Assembly: GCF_004962245.1 (NCBI RefSeq)
Contig: NZ_SUHQ01000017.1
Location: forward strand, 62,001-126,000
Direction of reading: 5' to 3'
DNA: 64,000 bases
DNA from: Mesorhizobium sp.
GTDB taxonomy: Bacteria; Pseudomonadota; Alphaproteobacteria; Rhizobiales; Rhizobiaceae
The position numbers were made by a program, and so were the translations under genes. Within the stretch, counting starts at the first letter, position 1. Every line of letters begins with the position of its first letter. Of the stretch, positions 6,992-16,767 are shown piece by piece. The notes beneath the pieces were generated by a model, which did not search any database, was not told the DNA's origin, and saw only the letters and a list, made by a program, of their open reading frames with translations.

Positions 6992-9880
6992 TCAGGCCCG
7001 AGTCAGCGGATACTGTTCCTTCAACGTCTTCAGCACCTGATCGCCGGGCATCGGCGCGCCGAACATAAAGCTCTGCACATATTCGCAGCCCATCTGGCGC
7101 AGTTCGAGCGCGTCGCTTTCGTCCGAAATGCCTTCGGCCACGACTGAAAGGCCGAGTTCATGCGCCATGTTGACCATGGATCTGAGCAGCACCGCGCGCT
7201 TTGGTGTCGCGTCGTCGACGAAGCTCTTGTCGATCTTGATCGTGTCGAAGGGGAAGCGCGTCAGGTAGGCCAGCGATGAGTAGCCGGTGCCGAAATCGTC
7301 CAGCGACAGGCCGATACCAAGCTTCTTCAGTTTGGTCAGCACATGGGCTGTCTGCTCGGGATTGTCCATCACCAGCGATTCGGTGAGTTCGAGCCGGAAG
7401 CAGCGCGGCTTCAGATTGGCCCGCGCGATCACCGAGCGGACGTCGCTGACCAGATCGCGACGGATGAGCTGGCGGCTGGACAGGTTGACCGAAACCGACA
7501 GCGGCGCGTCTCCGATCTGCTTTTGCCATCCCGCCAGATCTTCGGCGGCCTGTTGCATGGCGAACAGGCCAAGCTGCACGATCAGGCCGCAGCTCTCGGC
7601 GACCGGGATGAAATCGCCCGGCGGGATCATGCCGCGGCGCGGATGGTCCCATCGCAAAAGCGCCTCGAAGCCGGCAACGCTGCCGTCTTCCAGCCGCACG
7701 ATAGGCTGGTAGGCGAGTGTGAATTCGCGCCGTTCGATGGCGCGGCGCAGGTCGGACTCGAACTGCAGCCGGTCGGTCCCGACAGTGCGGAAGGCGGGCC
7801 GGAAGGGCTCGATCCTGTCGCCGCCGAAACGCTTGGCCTGGTGCATGGCAAGCTCGGCATCCTTGACCATGTCCTCGGCCGAACTCTGCGCCGAGGTCCA
7901 GGTGACCAGCCCGATCGAGGCGGTCAGCATGATCTCACGCTTGGCGAAGGTGATCGGCTTGTTGATCGCATGCTTGATGGCGTCGGCAACGGCCGCGATG
8001 CGGGCCGGATCCTGTTCGGAAAGCAGCATCAGCGCGAACTGGTCGCCGGCAAAGCGCGACAGCGAATCCTTTGGCTTGAGCAGCCGGTGCAGCCGGCGCG
8101 CAATGGTGAGCAGGATGGTGTCGCCGGCCGAGATGCCGAGCCCGTCATTGACCTGCTTGAAGCGGTCGATATCGATGACGAAGACGGTCGGACGCACCTT
8201 CTCTTCTGTGCGCGCGATCGAGATGATCGCCTCCAGCCGGTTCATCAGCAATTCCCGGTTCGGCAGGCCAGTCAGATTGTCATGCACGGCATCGTGCAGA
8301 AGCCTGTCCTCGGACTTCTTCTGCTCGGTCACGTCGACCATGGTGCCGACGCAGCGGATGACCTCGCCGTCCGATCCGATCACCGGCCGGGCGCGCAGCG
8401 AAAACCAGTGATAGTGCCCGTCGGCGCCGCGCAGGCGGAAGTTCTGCGACACCCGGCCGCGCCGGTGTTCGAGCACCACGTCGAGCGTGGTACGGAACGT
8501 GTCGCGATCGTCGGCGTGCAGTACCGGCAGCCAGTTGCGGGCAGCCCCGCCCAGACTGTCGGGCGCAAGGCCCAGCTGGATGCTGACATCCGGCTTGGTG
8601 ACGACGCGGTCGCGCATCACGTCCCAGTCCCACACTGTGTCGCCCGATCCGGCGACGGCCAGCGCCTGCCGTTCGAGATCGGAGAACAGGCCCTGATGCA
8701 GCACGCCGCCAGCAAAGGCGTGCTGCATGACGGTGAAACCTATCAACAGGATGATGAGGATCAGCCCGCCGCCCAGCGCCGGCTGGGCGATGTCGTTGTC
8801 GAGCATGCCGGTGACCGCCATCCATGACCCGCATAGCCATAACAGCACCATCACCCAACTGGGCACGAGCATGATGGCACGGTCGTAGCCGCGTATACCC
8901 AGGAAGACGATCAGGCCAAGTCCGGTCAGCACGGTGGCGGCGAAGGACAGCCTGGCGATGCCTGCGGCGACCGCCGGATCGACGATTGCAACGCCTGCGA
9001 TCAGCACCAGCCCCAGTATCCAGACCAGCGCGCCGTAGCTGAAATGGCCATGCCATCGGTTGAGGTTGAGATAGGCGAACAGGAACACCACGAATGTCGC
9101 CGCAAGCGCCACCTCCGTTCCGGCTCGCCAGATCTGCTCGTTGCCGGGCGATATTTCCAGGACCTTGTTGAGAAAGCCGAAATCGATGCAGATATAGGCG
9201 AGCACGGCCCAGGCGAGTGCTGCGGTTGCGGGGAACATCGAGGTCCCCTTGACGACGAAAAGGATGGTCAGGAACAGCGCCAGAAGGCCGGCGATGCCGA
9301 TGACGATGCCGCGAAACAACGTGTAGGAGTTGACCGAATCCTTGTAGGATTCCGGATCCCATAGATAAACCTGCGGCAGTTTGGGCGAGGCAAGTTCGGC
9401 AATGAAGGTGACCACCGTTCCGGGATTCAGCGTCACACGGAACACATCGGCGTCAGGGCTGGTCCGGCGGTCGAGCGCGAAGCCCTCGCTGGGCGTGATC
9501 GCAGCAATGCGGGTCGAACCGAGATCCGGCCAGAAGATGCCGGAATTCACCAGCCGGAAATGCGGTGCGACGATCAGCCTGTCGAGCTGCTGGTCGGTGG
9601 TGTTGGCAAGCGCGAACACCGCCCAGTCGCCGGTCGAGCGCGCATCATTGGCCTCGACCTCGATGCGCCGCACGATGCCGTCCGGTCCCGGTGCGGTCGA
9701 CACCTGGAAGTTCTCACCCTGGTTGCGGTAGATTTCGACGGCGCCTGAAAGGTCGAGCGCCACGTCGTCGCGAGCGATCTTGATCGGTTCGACGGCGAAG
9801 GCCGAGGACGCCACGCAAAGCGTAACGATTGCCGTCAGGACAAAGGCGAACAGCGACCCGATTCGCAGGAAATTCGTCAA
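6992..9880 (-). CDS. membrane sensor with 7TM, PAS, degenerate GGDEF and intact EAL domains
   Basis: The 962-residue protein has a signal peptide, a periplasmic region to about residue 185, a seven-helix membrane block (about 185-395), PAS/PAC (about 400-525), GGDEF (about 530-695) and EAL (about 710-955). The GGDEF signature reads AGDQF, so cyclase activity is doubtful. The EAL domain keeps FEALLRW, VSVNLSSRQ, ELTES, DDFGTGYSS, KIDKSF and VAEGI, so c-di-GMP phosphodiesterase activity is likely. A TTG start at 9880 follows a GAAGGA ribosome site. It is the last gene of the thrC operon, 3 nt after the GNAT gene. Confidence 0.93.
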   Translation of the reverse strand: MTNFLRIGSLFAFVLTAIVTLCVASSAFAVEPIKIARDDVALDLSGAVEIYRNQGENFQVSTAPGPDGIVRRIEVEANDARSTGDWAVFALANTTDQQLDRLIVAPHFRLVNSGIFWPDLGSTRIAAITPSEGFALDRRTSPDADVFRVTLNPGTVVTFIAELASPKLPQVYLWDPESYKDSVNSYTLFRGIVIGIAGLLALFLTILFVVKGTSMFPATAALAWAVLAYICIDFGFLNKVLEISPGNEQIWRAGTEVALAATFVVFLFAYLNLNRWHGHFSYGALVWILGLVLIAGVAIVDPAVAAGIARLSFAATVLTGLGLIVFLGIRGYDRAIMLVPSWVMVLLWLCGSWMAVTGMLDNDIAQPALGGGLILIILLIGFTVMQHAFAGGVLHQGLFSDLERQALAVAGSGDTVWDWDVMRDRVVTKPDVSIQLGLAPDSLGGAARNWLPVLHADDRDTFRTTLDVVLEHRRGRVSQNFRLRGADGHYHWFSLRARPVIGSDGEVIRCVGTMVDVTEQKKSEDRLLHDAVHDNLTGLPNRELLMNRLEAIISIARTEEKVRPTVFVIDIDRFKQVNDGLGISAGDTILLTIARRLHRLLKPKDSLSRFAGDQFALMLLSEQDPARIAAVADAIKHAINKPITFAKREIMLTASIGLVTWTSAQSSAEDMVKDAELAMHQAKRFGGDRIEPFRPAFRTVGTDRLQFESDLRRAIERREFTLAYQPIVRLEDGSVAGFEALLRWDHPRRGMIPPGDFIPVAESCGLIVQLGLFAMQQAAEDLAGWQKQIGDAPLSVSVNLSSRQLIRRDLVSDVRSVIARANLKPRCFRLELTESLVMDNPEQTAHVLTKLKKLGIGLSLDDFGTGYSSLAYLTRFPFDTIKIDKSFVDDATPKRAVLLRSMVNMAHELGLSVVAEGISDESDALELRQMGCEYVQSFMFGAPMPGDQVLKTLKEQYPLTRA

Positions 9881-9883
9881 AAA

Positions 9884-10480
9884 TCAGTCCTTCGTTCCCG
9901 CGCCCGGCGGATCGTCCTCGATCCGGGCGTAGAGGTAATGGTCCTGCCAGATGCCGTTGATCCTGAGATAGGATCGCAGAAGTCCTTCGCGCCGGAATCC
10001 GGCTTTTTCAAGCACACGGATCGACCGGGCGTTGTCGGGAATACAGGCAGCTTCGATCCGGTGCAACCTCAGCGCATCGAAGGCGAAGCGCACCACCACC
10101 TTGACCGCGTCGGTCATCAGGCCGCGGCCGCTGTAGCACTCGCCGATCCAGTAGCCGATATGGCCGCTTTGCGCGACGCCATGGCGGATGTTGCCGAGGG
10201 TGATTCCACCGACAAGCTTGCCGCTGCTTTTCTCGAAGATGAAGAAGGCTATGGCCGTTCCCTGCGCGTAATCTTCGCGGTAGCGGCTGAGGCGATGCCG
10301 CCAGGCTGTGCGCTCGAGTTCGTCGGGGTTCCAGCGCGGCTCCCACGGCTCCAGGAAGGCGCGGCTTTCCCCGCGCAGCGCCGACCATTCGCGATAGTCG
10401 TTGGTCAGCGGCACGCGCAGCGTGACCTGGTCGCCCTTCAGTGCCGGCAGGTCGCGGCGGAAAAAAGGGAGCGCGAACAT
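9884..10480 (-). CDS. GNAT acetyltransferase, RimJ-like
   Basis: The 198-residue product has the RimJ/RimL-type GNAT pattern. The HIGYWIGECYSGRGLMTDA segment carries the acetyl-CoA pyrophosphate loop, and IEAACIPDNARSIRVLEKAGFRREG is the C-terminal helix-strand unit. Such enzymes acetylate protein N-termini, typically ribosomal proteins. The substrate is not determinable here. It sits between the M16 protease and the GGDEF/EAL gene with small gaps, consistent with one transcript starting at thrC. Confidence 0.88.
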   Translation of the reverse strand: MFALPFFRRDLPALKGDQVTLRVPLTNDYREWSALRGESRAFLEPWEPRWNPDELERTAWRHRLSRYREDYAQGTAIAFFIFEKSSGKLVGGITLGNIRHGVAQSGHIGYWIGECYSGRGLMTDAVKVVVRFAFDALRLHRIEAACIPDNARSIRVLEKAGFRREGLLRSYLRINGIWQDHYLYARIEDDPPGAGTKD

Positions 10481-10495
10481 GACGCTTTGATGGAC

Positions 10496-11788
10496 TTAGA
10501 CGGCGAGCTTTCGGGCCGTGGTCTGCGTGCCCGAAAGCGACTCGAGGATCGCCTCGTAGGGAGCCAGCGTACCCACCGGTCCGACGGCAGTCAGCGTGGG
10601 CGTGGTCGAAAACAGCCGCGACGACAGGTCCGTCAGCCGCTCCACCGTTAGCGCCGCAAGCCGTTCCATCAGCTCTTCCTTGGCGATCGGCCGGCCGAAC
10701 AGAAGCATTTGCCTGGCGATCTGCGAGGCGCGGCTGGCCGGGCTTTCAGCGGACATGATCAGGCCTGCACGGTACTGGGCGCGTGCCCGGTCTAGTTCCT
10801 CCTGCAGGATGCTCTCTCCGGCCTTCTGCAACTCCTCGATGACCACCGGCACCAATTCGGCGATGTCGCTCTGCCCGGTCGCGGCATGGACGCCGAATAT
10901 ACCGGTGTCGGAAAATCCCCAGTGGAAGGCATAGACCGAATAGCAAAGCCCGCGCTTTTCGCGGACCTCCTGGAAAAGACGTGACGACATGCCGCCGCCA
11001 AGGATCATCGACAGAACCTGCGAGGCGTAGAAGTCGCGTACATGATAGGCGCGGCCCTCGAACCCCAGCACGATCTGCGCGTCCATCAGATCGCGGTCCT
11101 CGCGGAAATCGCCGCCGATATATTGCGCATATTGTGGCATCGTGTTGTCGGACTTGCTGCGGAAACCGCCGAGATGCTTCTCGACCTCGCGCACGAAATT
11201 GTCATGCTTGATGTCGCCGGCGGCGACGACCACCATACGCTCGGCGCCGTACTGCCGTTCGATGAACTTGTGCAATTGCTTCGAGGTGAAGGATTTGACG
11301 GTCTCCGGCGTGCCGAGGATGGAACGGCCGATCGTCTGGTGGCGGAAGGCTGTCTCGGTGAAGCGGTCGAAGACGACGTCGTCGGGCGTATCGTGCGCGG
11401 CGCCGATCTCCTGCAGGATCACATGCTGCTCGCGTTCCAGTTCCTGCGGGTCGAACTCGGATTCCTGCAGGATGTCGGAGAGGATATCGACGGCCAGGGG
11501 CACGTCGTCGCTCAGCACCCGGGCATAATAGGAGGTGGTCTCGACACTGGTGGCGGCATTGATCTCGCCGCCGACATCCTCGATTTCCGAGGCGATCTCG
11601 AAGGCGCTGCGCCTTCTGGTTCCCTTGAACGCCATATGTTCAAGCAGGTGGGCCATTCCGTGCTCTTCGTTACGCTCGTTGCGGGCTCCTGATTTGACCC
11701 AGGCGCCAAGAGCGACGGATTCGAGGCTTGGAAGGGTTTCGGTGGCGACTGTCAGGCCGTTCGACAGACGGCTTACCTCAACACCCAT
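10496..11788 (-). CDS. M16 family zinc peptidase (mitochondrial-processing-peptidase-like)
   Basis: The 430-residue product has the inverted zinc motif HxxEH as H47-L-L-E50-H51 in MAHLLEHMAFKGT, with the distal glutamate in the EREQHVILQEIG helix. It also has the glycine-rich GGGMSSRLFQEVREKRGLCYSV segment of the C-terminal half. This is the single-chain MPP-beta-like form found next to thrC in alphaproteobacteria. The likely role is peptide degradation in the cytoplasm. The ATG at 11788 is preceded by GGGAG. It lies 14 nt downstream of thrC. Confidence 0.94.
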   Translation of the reverse strand: MGVEVSRLSNGLTVATETLPSLESVALGAWVKSGARNERNEEHGMAHLLEHMAFKGTRRRSAFEIASEIEDVGGEINAATSVETTSYYARVLSDDVPLAVDILSDILQESEFDPQELEREQHVILQEIGAAHDTPDDVVFDRFTETAFRHQTIGRSILGTPETVKSFTSKQLHKFIERQYGAERMVVVAAGDIKHDNFVREVEKHLGGFRSKSDNTMPQYAQYIGGDFREDRDLMDAQIVLGFEGRAYHVRDFYASQVLSMILGGGMSSRLFQEVREKRGLCYSVYAFHWGFSDTGIFGVHAATGQSDIAELVPVVIEELQKAGESILQEELDRARAQYRAGLIMSAESPASRASQIARQMLLFGRPIAKEELMERLAALTVERLTDLSSRLFSTTPTLTAVGPVGTLAPYEAILESLSGTQTTARKLAV

Positions 11789-11802
11789 ATAGCAAATACT
11801 CC

Positions 11803-13200
11803 CTAACTTGCCGCCCGCGTGTGACGGCTAACATAATCTTCCACCATTTTCAGGTCGGATGGAAGTACCGTGTATTTTTCCTCGGCGCTCATCAACCCGC
11901 CTAGCCATGCGGGCAGGGCAGGCGACACGCCGCTGGCGGCTTCGACGGCGGCCGGGAACTTTGCCGGATGGGCGGTGCCCAGCACCACCATGGGCACGGC
12001 TTTGGTGGTCTTCGCGACTGCAACATGCATGGCTGCGGCCGTGTGCGGGTCGAGCAGATAGTCGCTGGCTGCGAGCGTCGAGTGGATCGTGGCGGCCACT
12101 TCGTCCATGGTCGAACGGCCAGCATCGAATTCGGAGCGGATCCTGGCGATCTCGTCCGCTTCGATGGTGAAGGCGCCGGACTGCTTGAGGCCGCTCATGT
12201 AGCGTCGCACCGTCGAGGCGTCGCGGCCGGCCGCCTCGAACAGCAAGCGCTCGAAATTCGACGAGACCTGGATGTCCATCGATGGCGACGTGGTCGAAAA
12301 GACGTCCTTCGTGCGGTACTCGCCGCTCGACAGCGTGCGCGCCAGGATGTCGTTGTCATTGGTCGCGATGATCAGCCGCTCGATCGGCAGCCCCATCTTC
12401 TTGGCGGCGTAGCCGGCGAAGATGTCGCCGAAATTGCCGGTCGGCACCGTGAAGGAAACCGGCCGGTCGGGCGCGCCGAGCGACAGCGCCGATGAGAAAT
12501 AATAGACGATCTGGGCCATGATGCGGGCCCAGTTGATCGAATTGACCCCGGACAGCGACACCCGGTCGCGAAAACCGTGATCGTTGAACATGTCCTTCAC
12601 CAGGCCCTGGCAATCGTCGAAATTGCCCTCGACCGCCAGTGCATGGACGTTTGCGGCGGTGGATGTCGTCATCTGCCGTTGCTGCACCGGCGAGACCCGG
12701 CCGTGCGGGAAAAGAACGAAGATGTCGGTGCGGTTGCGCCCGGCAAAGGCATCGATAGCGGCCCCGCCTGTGTCGCCGGACGTGGCGCCGACGATGGTGG
12801 CGCGCTGGTCGCGTTCGGCAAGAACATGGTCCATCAGCCGGGCAAGAAGCTGCATGGCCACGTCCTTGAAGGCAAGCGTCGGGCCGTGGAAGAGCTCCAG
12901 GACGAAAATGTTCGACCCGGTCTGCACCAGCGGGCAGACGGCTTCGTGACGAAAGGTCGCATAGGCTTCGCGCACCAGGCGTTCGACGACCGGCATCGCG
13001 ATCTCGCCGCCGAGAAACGGCGACAGCACGCGGATGGCGAGCTCGGGATAGGTAAGGCCGCGCATGGCGCGGATCTCGGCCGCCGAAAACTGCGGCCAGC
13101 TATCAGGCACATAAAGCCCGCCATCGCGCGCCAGTCCCGCCAGCACCGCGTCGGAAAATCCAAGCACGGGCGCTTCCCCGCGGGTACTCACATATCGCAT
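11803..13200 (-). CDS. thrC: threonine synthase
   Basis: ThrC converts O-phosphohomoserine to threonine with PLP. The 465-residue protein begins with MRYVSTRG, the standard N-terminus. It has the PLP lysine in GPTLAFKDVAMQ, the GATSGDTGGAAIDAF phosphate-binding segment, and VPTGNFGDIFAGYAAKKMG. The ATG at 13200 is chosen because it matches this N-terminus; an earlier in-frame start adds 14 unconserved residues. First gene of the thrC-M16-GNAT-GGDEF/EAL minus-strand run. Confidence 0.96.
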   Translation of the reverse strand: MRYVSTRGEAPVLGFSDAVLAGLARDGGLYVPDSWPQFSAAEIRAMRGLTYPELAIRVLSPFLGGEIAMPVVERLVREAYATFRHEAVCPLVQTGSNIFVLELFHGPTLAFKDVAMQLLARLMDHVLAERDQRATIVGATSGDTGGAAIDAFAGRNRTDIFVLFPHGRVSPVQQRQMTTSTAANVHALAVEGNFDDCQGLVKDMFNDHGFRDRVSLSGVNSINWARIMAQIVYYFSSALSLGAPDRPVSFTVPTGNFGDIFAGYAAKKMGLPIERLIIATNDNDILARTLSSGEYRTKDVFSTTSPSMDIQVSSNFERLLFEAAGRDASTVRRYMSGLKQSGAFTIEADEIARIRSEFDAGRSTMDEVAATIHSTLAASDYLLDPHTAAAMHVAVAKTTKAVPMVVLGTAHPAKFPAAVEAASGVSPALPAWLGGLMSAEEKYTVLPSDLKMVEDYVSRHTRAAS

Positions 13201-13328
13201 CGTCACATGTCCATTGCTGCCGGGCGGTTTCGTCCGCGGCAAAGTGGTTAATTTCCGCGCTTGCTCAGTCGCATTTTTGCCGCGCGGTTGATATACGTCA
13301 CCCGCTTTGCGAGAGGGAAGTGCAGTTC

Positions 13329-14003
13329 ATGGCGTTTCAATCATTCAATGGTCGTTTTATCGCGGGTCTGGCGCTCACCGGCTTTATGCTTGCCGCCGCC
13401 GGCTGCCAATCAGGCGGCAATGGCATCCTCGGCTTTGGAAAGAAAGACACGACGCCGCCGCCACCGCGCGATCCCAAGGTCCTCGCCAGCCAATTGCTGG
13501 CCTATTGTCCGAAAGTGACGCTGCGCGACGGCACCGCCTTCTTCAACACCTACGCCAAGGGCAGCCAGAAGCCCAAGAAAAAAGCTGCGGCTCAGGACGC
13601 CGAAGCTGCTGCACTTGACCCAAGCATCGACCAGGAGGACGATTCCGCGAAGGTCATCTACCAGGCATCGATCACCGATGTGACCCGCGACTGCAACCGT
13701 GCGAATGGCTCGCTGACGATGACGATCGCCGTCGCCGGCAAGGTCGTTCCGGGACCGATGTTCAGCCCGGGCACCATCACCATGCCGATCCGTGTCGCCG
13801 TGATGCGTGGCACCGAGGTCCTTTACTCGCAGCTTCACAAATATCAGGTCCAGGTCACTGATCCCTCGAGTGCCACCCAGTTCGTCTTCACCGATTCGAA
13901 TGTTGTCGTTCCCGAGCCAACCGCGCAGGACTATCAGGCGTTCGCCGGCTATGACGAAGGCCCGCCGAAGAAGACCGACAAGAAGATTGCCGCCGCGCAA
14001 TAA
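13329..14003 (+). CDS. conserved hypothetical lipoprotein
   Basis: The 224-residue product has a lipoprotein signal peptide with a lipobox ending LAAAGC (C26), then a proline-rich linker and a beta-rich domain. The body contains CPKVTLRDG and DCNRANGSLTMTIAVAGKV, leaving two further cysteines that could pair. The function is unknown; similar proteins are common in Rhizobiales. The ATG at 13329 follows GAGAGGGAAG; a GTG at 13320 is possible. It is divergent from thrC. Confidence 0.78.
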   Translation: MAFQSFNGRFIAGLALTGFMLAAAGCQSGGNGILGFGKKDTTPPPPRDPKVLASQLLAYCPKVTLRDGTAFFNTYAKGSQKPKKKAAAQDAEAAALDPSIDQEDDSAKVIYQASITDVTRDCNRANGSLTMTIAVAGKVVPGPMFSPGTITMPIRVAVMRGTEVLYSQLHKYQVQVTDPSSATQFVFTDSNVVVPEPTAQDYQAFAGYDEGPPKKTDKKIAAAQ

Positions 14004-14043
14004 GAGGCCGCATTGGAGGAGAGCGTCGAGTTGGACGCGCTCC

Positions 14044-14733
14044 TCACGCATCCGCCGACCATTCCGACAGGGCCGCGATCACGCTTTTCAGTTCCGCCCA
14101 ACGGCGGATGACCGTTTCGGCGCCGGCCTCGGTCAGCGCGTCGGCCTGCCCGGGATAGCTGTGCGCCCCTCCCGTGAAGCCGATCACACGCATGCCGGCT
14201 GTCCTGGCGCCGGTCACGCCATGGACGGAATCTTCGATGACGAAAGTATTCGCCGGGTCGGCCTTGAGCTTTTCCGCGGCAAAGAGAAACACGTCGGGCG
14301 CCGGCTTGGATTTTCCGCTCGGTGTTTCCAGCGCCGAAAAAATATGGCCGGCGAAAAACGGCAGCAGATGCACCTTCTCCAGCATGAACTCGATCCGCTC
14401 GGTGCGCGAATTCGAGCAGACGCAGCGCGGTGCCGTCACGGCGGCGACCGCCTCGCGCACCCCCTCGACGGCGCGCACGTCGCTGCGCAGCTTGCGGTCG
14501 ACCAGGTCTTCGGCTCGATCGATCAGCGAAGCCTGGAACGGGATGCGAGACTTCTCTTCGACCCGCATCATGATGTCCTTGAACGTCAGCCCGGCATAGG
14601 TTTCGGCAATCTCCTCGGCCGATATCTCGTAGCCGGCCAACGTCAAAAGCTCGGCTTCGATGCGCGCGGCGATGATTTCGGAATCGACGAGCACGCCGTC
14701 GCAATCGAAGATGACAAGGTCTGGTTGGGGCAT
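14044..14733 (-). CDS. HAD-superfamily phosphatase (subfamily IA)
   Basis: The 229-residue product has HAD motif I, FDCDGVLVDSE, with both catalytic aspartates. Motif II lies in CSNSRTERI, motif III has the lysine of SGKSKPAPDVF, and motif IV is FVIEDSVHG. The cap region is alpha-helical, as in beta-phosphoglucomutase and 6-phosphogluconate phosphatase relatives. The substrate is probably a sugar phosphate but is not determined. The ATG at 14733 is directly in front of the conserved motif. It is divergent from ccrM. Confidence 0.9.
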   Translation of the reverse strand: MPQPDLVIFDCDGVLVDSEIIAARIEAELLTLAGYEISAEEIAETYAGLTFKDIMMRVEEKSRIPFQASLIDRAEDLVDRKLRSDVRAVEGVREAVAAVTAPRCVCSNSRTERIEFMLEKVHLLPFFAGHIFSALETPSGKSKPAPDVFLFAAEKLKADPANTFVIEDSVHGVTGARTAGMRVIGFTGGAHSYPGQADALTEAGAETVIRRWAELKSVIAALSEWSADA

Positions 14734-14904
14734 GGCAATCCGGAAAACGGGAGGGAGGCTGAGATACTCAGGCGGCGCGGCATACACCAACAGGCCGGCC
14801 TTCGCAAATTACCTAAGGTCAGAATTCTCATCCTTCACCGAATATTTACGCTGATCGGTAACCATAACAGGGAGTAAACAGTAACGCGTGCTTTGGGTGT
14901 CACA

Positions 14905-16038
14905 ATGTCTGCCGTGCGTCTTCTCGACGAGCTTTCCCATGCTCCCCAGCAATCCGAATGGCTGGATACGATCCTGAAGGGCGACTGTGTCGCCGCGCTC
15001 GACCGGCTACCCGAAAAATCCGTCGACGTGATCTTTGCCGATCCGCCCTACAATCTGCAGCTCGACGGCGATCTGCACCGGCCCGACCAGTCCAAGGTCG
15101 ATGCCGTCGACGACGATTGGGACCAGTTCGCGAGCTTTGAGGTCTACGACGCCTTCACCCGCGCCTGGCTACTGGCGGCGCGCCGCGTGCTGAAGCCCAA
15201 CGGCACCATCTGGGTCATCGGCTCCTACCACAACATTTTCAGGGTCGGCGCCAAGATGCAGGATCTGGGGTTCTGGATCCTCAACGATGTCGTGTGGCGC
15301 AAGACCAATCCAATGCCGAATTTCCGCGGCCGCCGCTTCCAGAACGCCCATGAGACGATGATCTGGGCCTCGCGCGACCAAAAAGGCAAGGCCTACACCT
15401 TCAACTACGAATCGCTGAAGGCGTCGAACGACGACATACAGATGCGTTCCGACTGGCTGTTTCCGATCTGCACCGGCAGCGAGCGCCTGAAGAATGAAAA
15501 TGGCGACAAGCTGCATCCGACGCAGAAGCCCGAAGCGCTGCTCGCCCGCATCATGATGGCCTCGACGAAGCCCGGCGATATCGTTCTTGATCCCTTCTTT
15601 GGCTCCGGCACCACTGGCGCGGTGGCCAAGCGTCTCGGCCGCCATTTCGTCGGCATCGAGCGTGAGCAGGTCTATATCGACGCCGCCAACGAGCGCATCG
15701 ATGCAGTGCGGCCGCTGGACGGCGCTGATCTAACCGTGCTTACCGGCAAGCGCGCCGAGCCGCGCGTCGCCTTCGTCAGCCTCATAGACACCGGGCTGAT
15801 GGCCCCGGGCGCCACGCTCTATGACGCCAAGAAGCGCTGGGCCGCCAAGGTGCGCGCCGACGGCACGGTGGCGATCGGCGACAGTGCCGGGTCGATCCAC
15901 AAGATCGGCGCGCAATTGCAGGGGCTGGACGCCTGCAACGGCTGGACCTTCTGGCACTATGAGCGCAGCGGCGGCCTGACCCCGATCGACGAGCTTCGCC
16001 GCATCGCCCGCCTCGGCATGGAGCGGGCAGGGGCCTGA
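14905..16038 (+). CDS. ccrM: CcrM-type adenine DNA methyltransferase (GANTC)
   Basis: CcrM methylates adenine in GANTC and is cell-cycle regulated in alphaproteobacteria. The 377-residue protein has the beta-class order: catalytic DPPY near residue 46 (FADPPYNLQ) first, and the SAM motif DPFFGSGTTG near 230 later. A C-terminal RAMA-like extension of about 100 residues (from about 270) is typical of CcrM rather than HinfI. The ATG at 14905 is chosen; a GTG at 14893 is possible. Upstream, GTAACCAT at 14859-14866 resembles a CtrA half-site (TTAACCAT), a weak hint of CtrA control. Confidence 0.95.
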   Translation: MSAVRLLDELSHAPQQSEWLDTILKGDCVAALDRLPEKSVDVIFADPPYNLQLDGDLHRPDQSKVDAVDDDWDQFASFEVYDAFTRAWLLAARRVLKPNGTIWVIGSYHNIFRVGAKMQDLGFWILNDVVWRKTNPMPNFRGRRFQNAHETMIWASRDQKGKAYTFNYESLKASNDDIQMRSDWLFPICTGSERLKNENGDKLHPTQKPEALLARIMMASTKPGDIVLDPFFGSGTTGAVAKRLGRHFVGIEREQVYIDAANERIDAVRPLDGADLTVLTGKRAEPRVAFVSLIDTGLMAPGATLYDAKKRWAAKVRADGTVAIGDSAGSIHKIGAQLQGLDACNGWTFWHYERSGGLTPIDELRRIARLGMERAGA

Positions 16039-16104
16039 CGAACGGATCTTACGTATCTGCCGTGTTAAAGCGAATTATCAATCAGCCTGTCGAAGTGATT
16101 CAAA

Positions 16105-16716
16105 TCACGCTCTGATCCCCAGGCGATCGAGGTCCGCTCCAAGCGTCTTTGCATCGATGAACAGCACGGCCTGCCAGCCGGCCGCCTTGGCACCGTCGAC
16201 ATTCTTCGGGCTGTCGTCGATGAACAGCGTGGCCGCGGGCTCGAGGCCGAATGCGGCGACGTGATAGTCGTAGATGCCGCGATCCGGCTTGATCATGCCG
16301 ACCTCGCCCGAAATGGTCACTCCGCGCGGACGGTTGAGAAAGTCGAAACGCTGCCGGGCTTCGGCAAACGTGTCGGTGGCGAAATTGGTCAGCATGGTGA
16401 CGTCGTGGCCGCTCTCGATCAGGCCGATCATGATGGCGACGCTGTCGTCATAGGCGTGGGGCACCATCTCGTGCCAGTAGCGACGGAAATTGCGGATGTT
16501 CTCCGCGTGATGGGGGTGCTGTGCGATTGCCAGCGCCTCGGCCTCTTCCCAGGTCCGGCCTCGATCCTGCTCGATGTTCCAGTCATGCGTGCAGACATTG
16601 TCGAAGAACCATTTCCGCTCTTCCGCGTCGGGGATCAACCGGCTGAAGGGTAAGCTTGGATCGTAGCGGATCAGCACCCTGCCGATGTCGAAAACGATGT
16701 GGCGGATTTCTGTCAT
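16105..16716 (-). CDS. HAD-superfamily hydrolase (IA, haloacid dehalogenase-like)
   Basis: The 203-residue product starts with HAD motif I in IVFDIGRVLIRYDP, where the second aspartate of DxD is replaced by glycine, as in epoxide-hydrolase N-domain and YihX-like members. It then has TNFATDTFAE (motif II), GMIKPDRGIYDY (motif III lysine) and LFIDDSPKNVDGA (motif IV). The lack of the second Asp makes strict phosphatase activity uncertain. GAGGAC precedes the ATG at 16716. It converges with ccrM. Confidence 0.88.
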   Translation of the reverse strand: MTEIRHIVFDIGRVLIRYDPSLPFSRLIPDAEERKWFFDNVCTHDWNIEQDRGRTWEEAEALAIAQHPHHAENIRNFRRYWHEMVPHAYDDSVAIMIGLIESGHDVTMLTNFATDTFAEARQRFDFLNRPRGVTISGEVGMIKPDRGIYDYHVAAFGLEPAATLFIDDSPKNVDGAKAAGWQAVLFIDAKTLGADLDRLGIRA

Positions 16717-16767
16717 TCTTGTCCTCGTTCAATGCAATTCAACGCGGGGCGATTCAATGTGAGTGAT

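Noticed and set aside
7343..8827. A 494-codon plus-strand open frame
   Set aside because: Fully antisense to the GGDEF/EAL gene, with no recognisable motifs; a composition artefact.
14859..14866. GTAACCAT as a CtrA site of the ccrM promoter
   Set aside because: Only a single imperfect half-site is present and the second half-site spacing is wrong; kept as a remark under ccrM, not as a feature.
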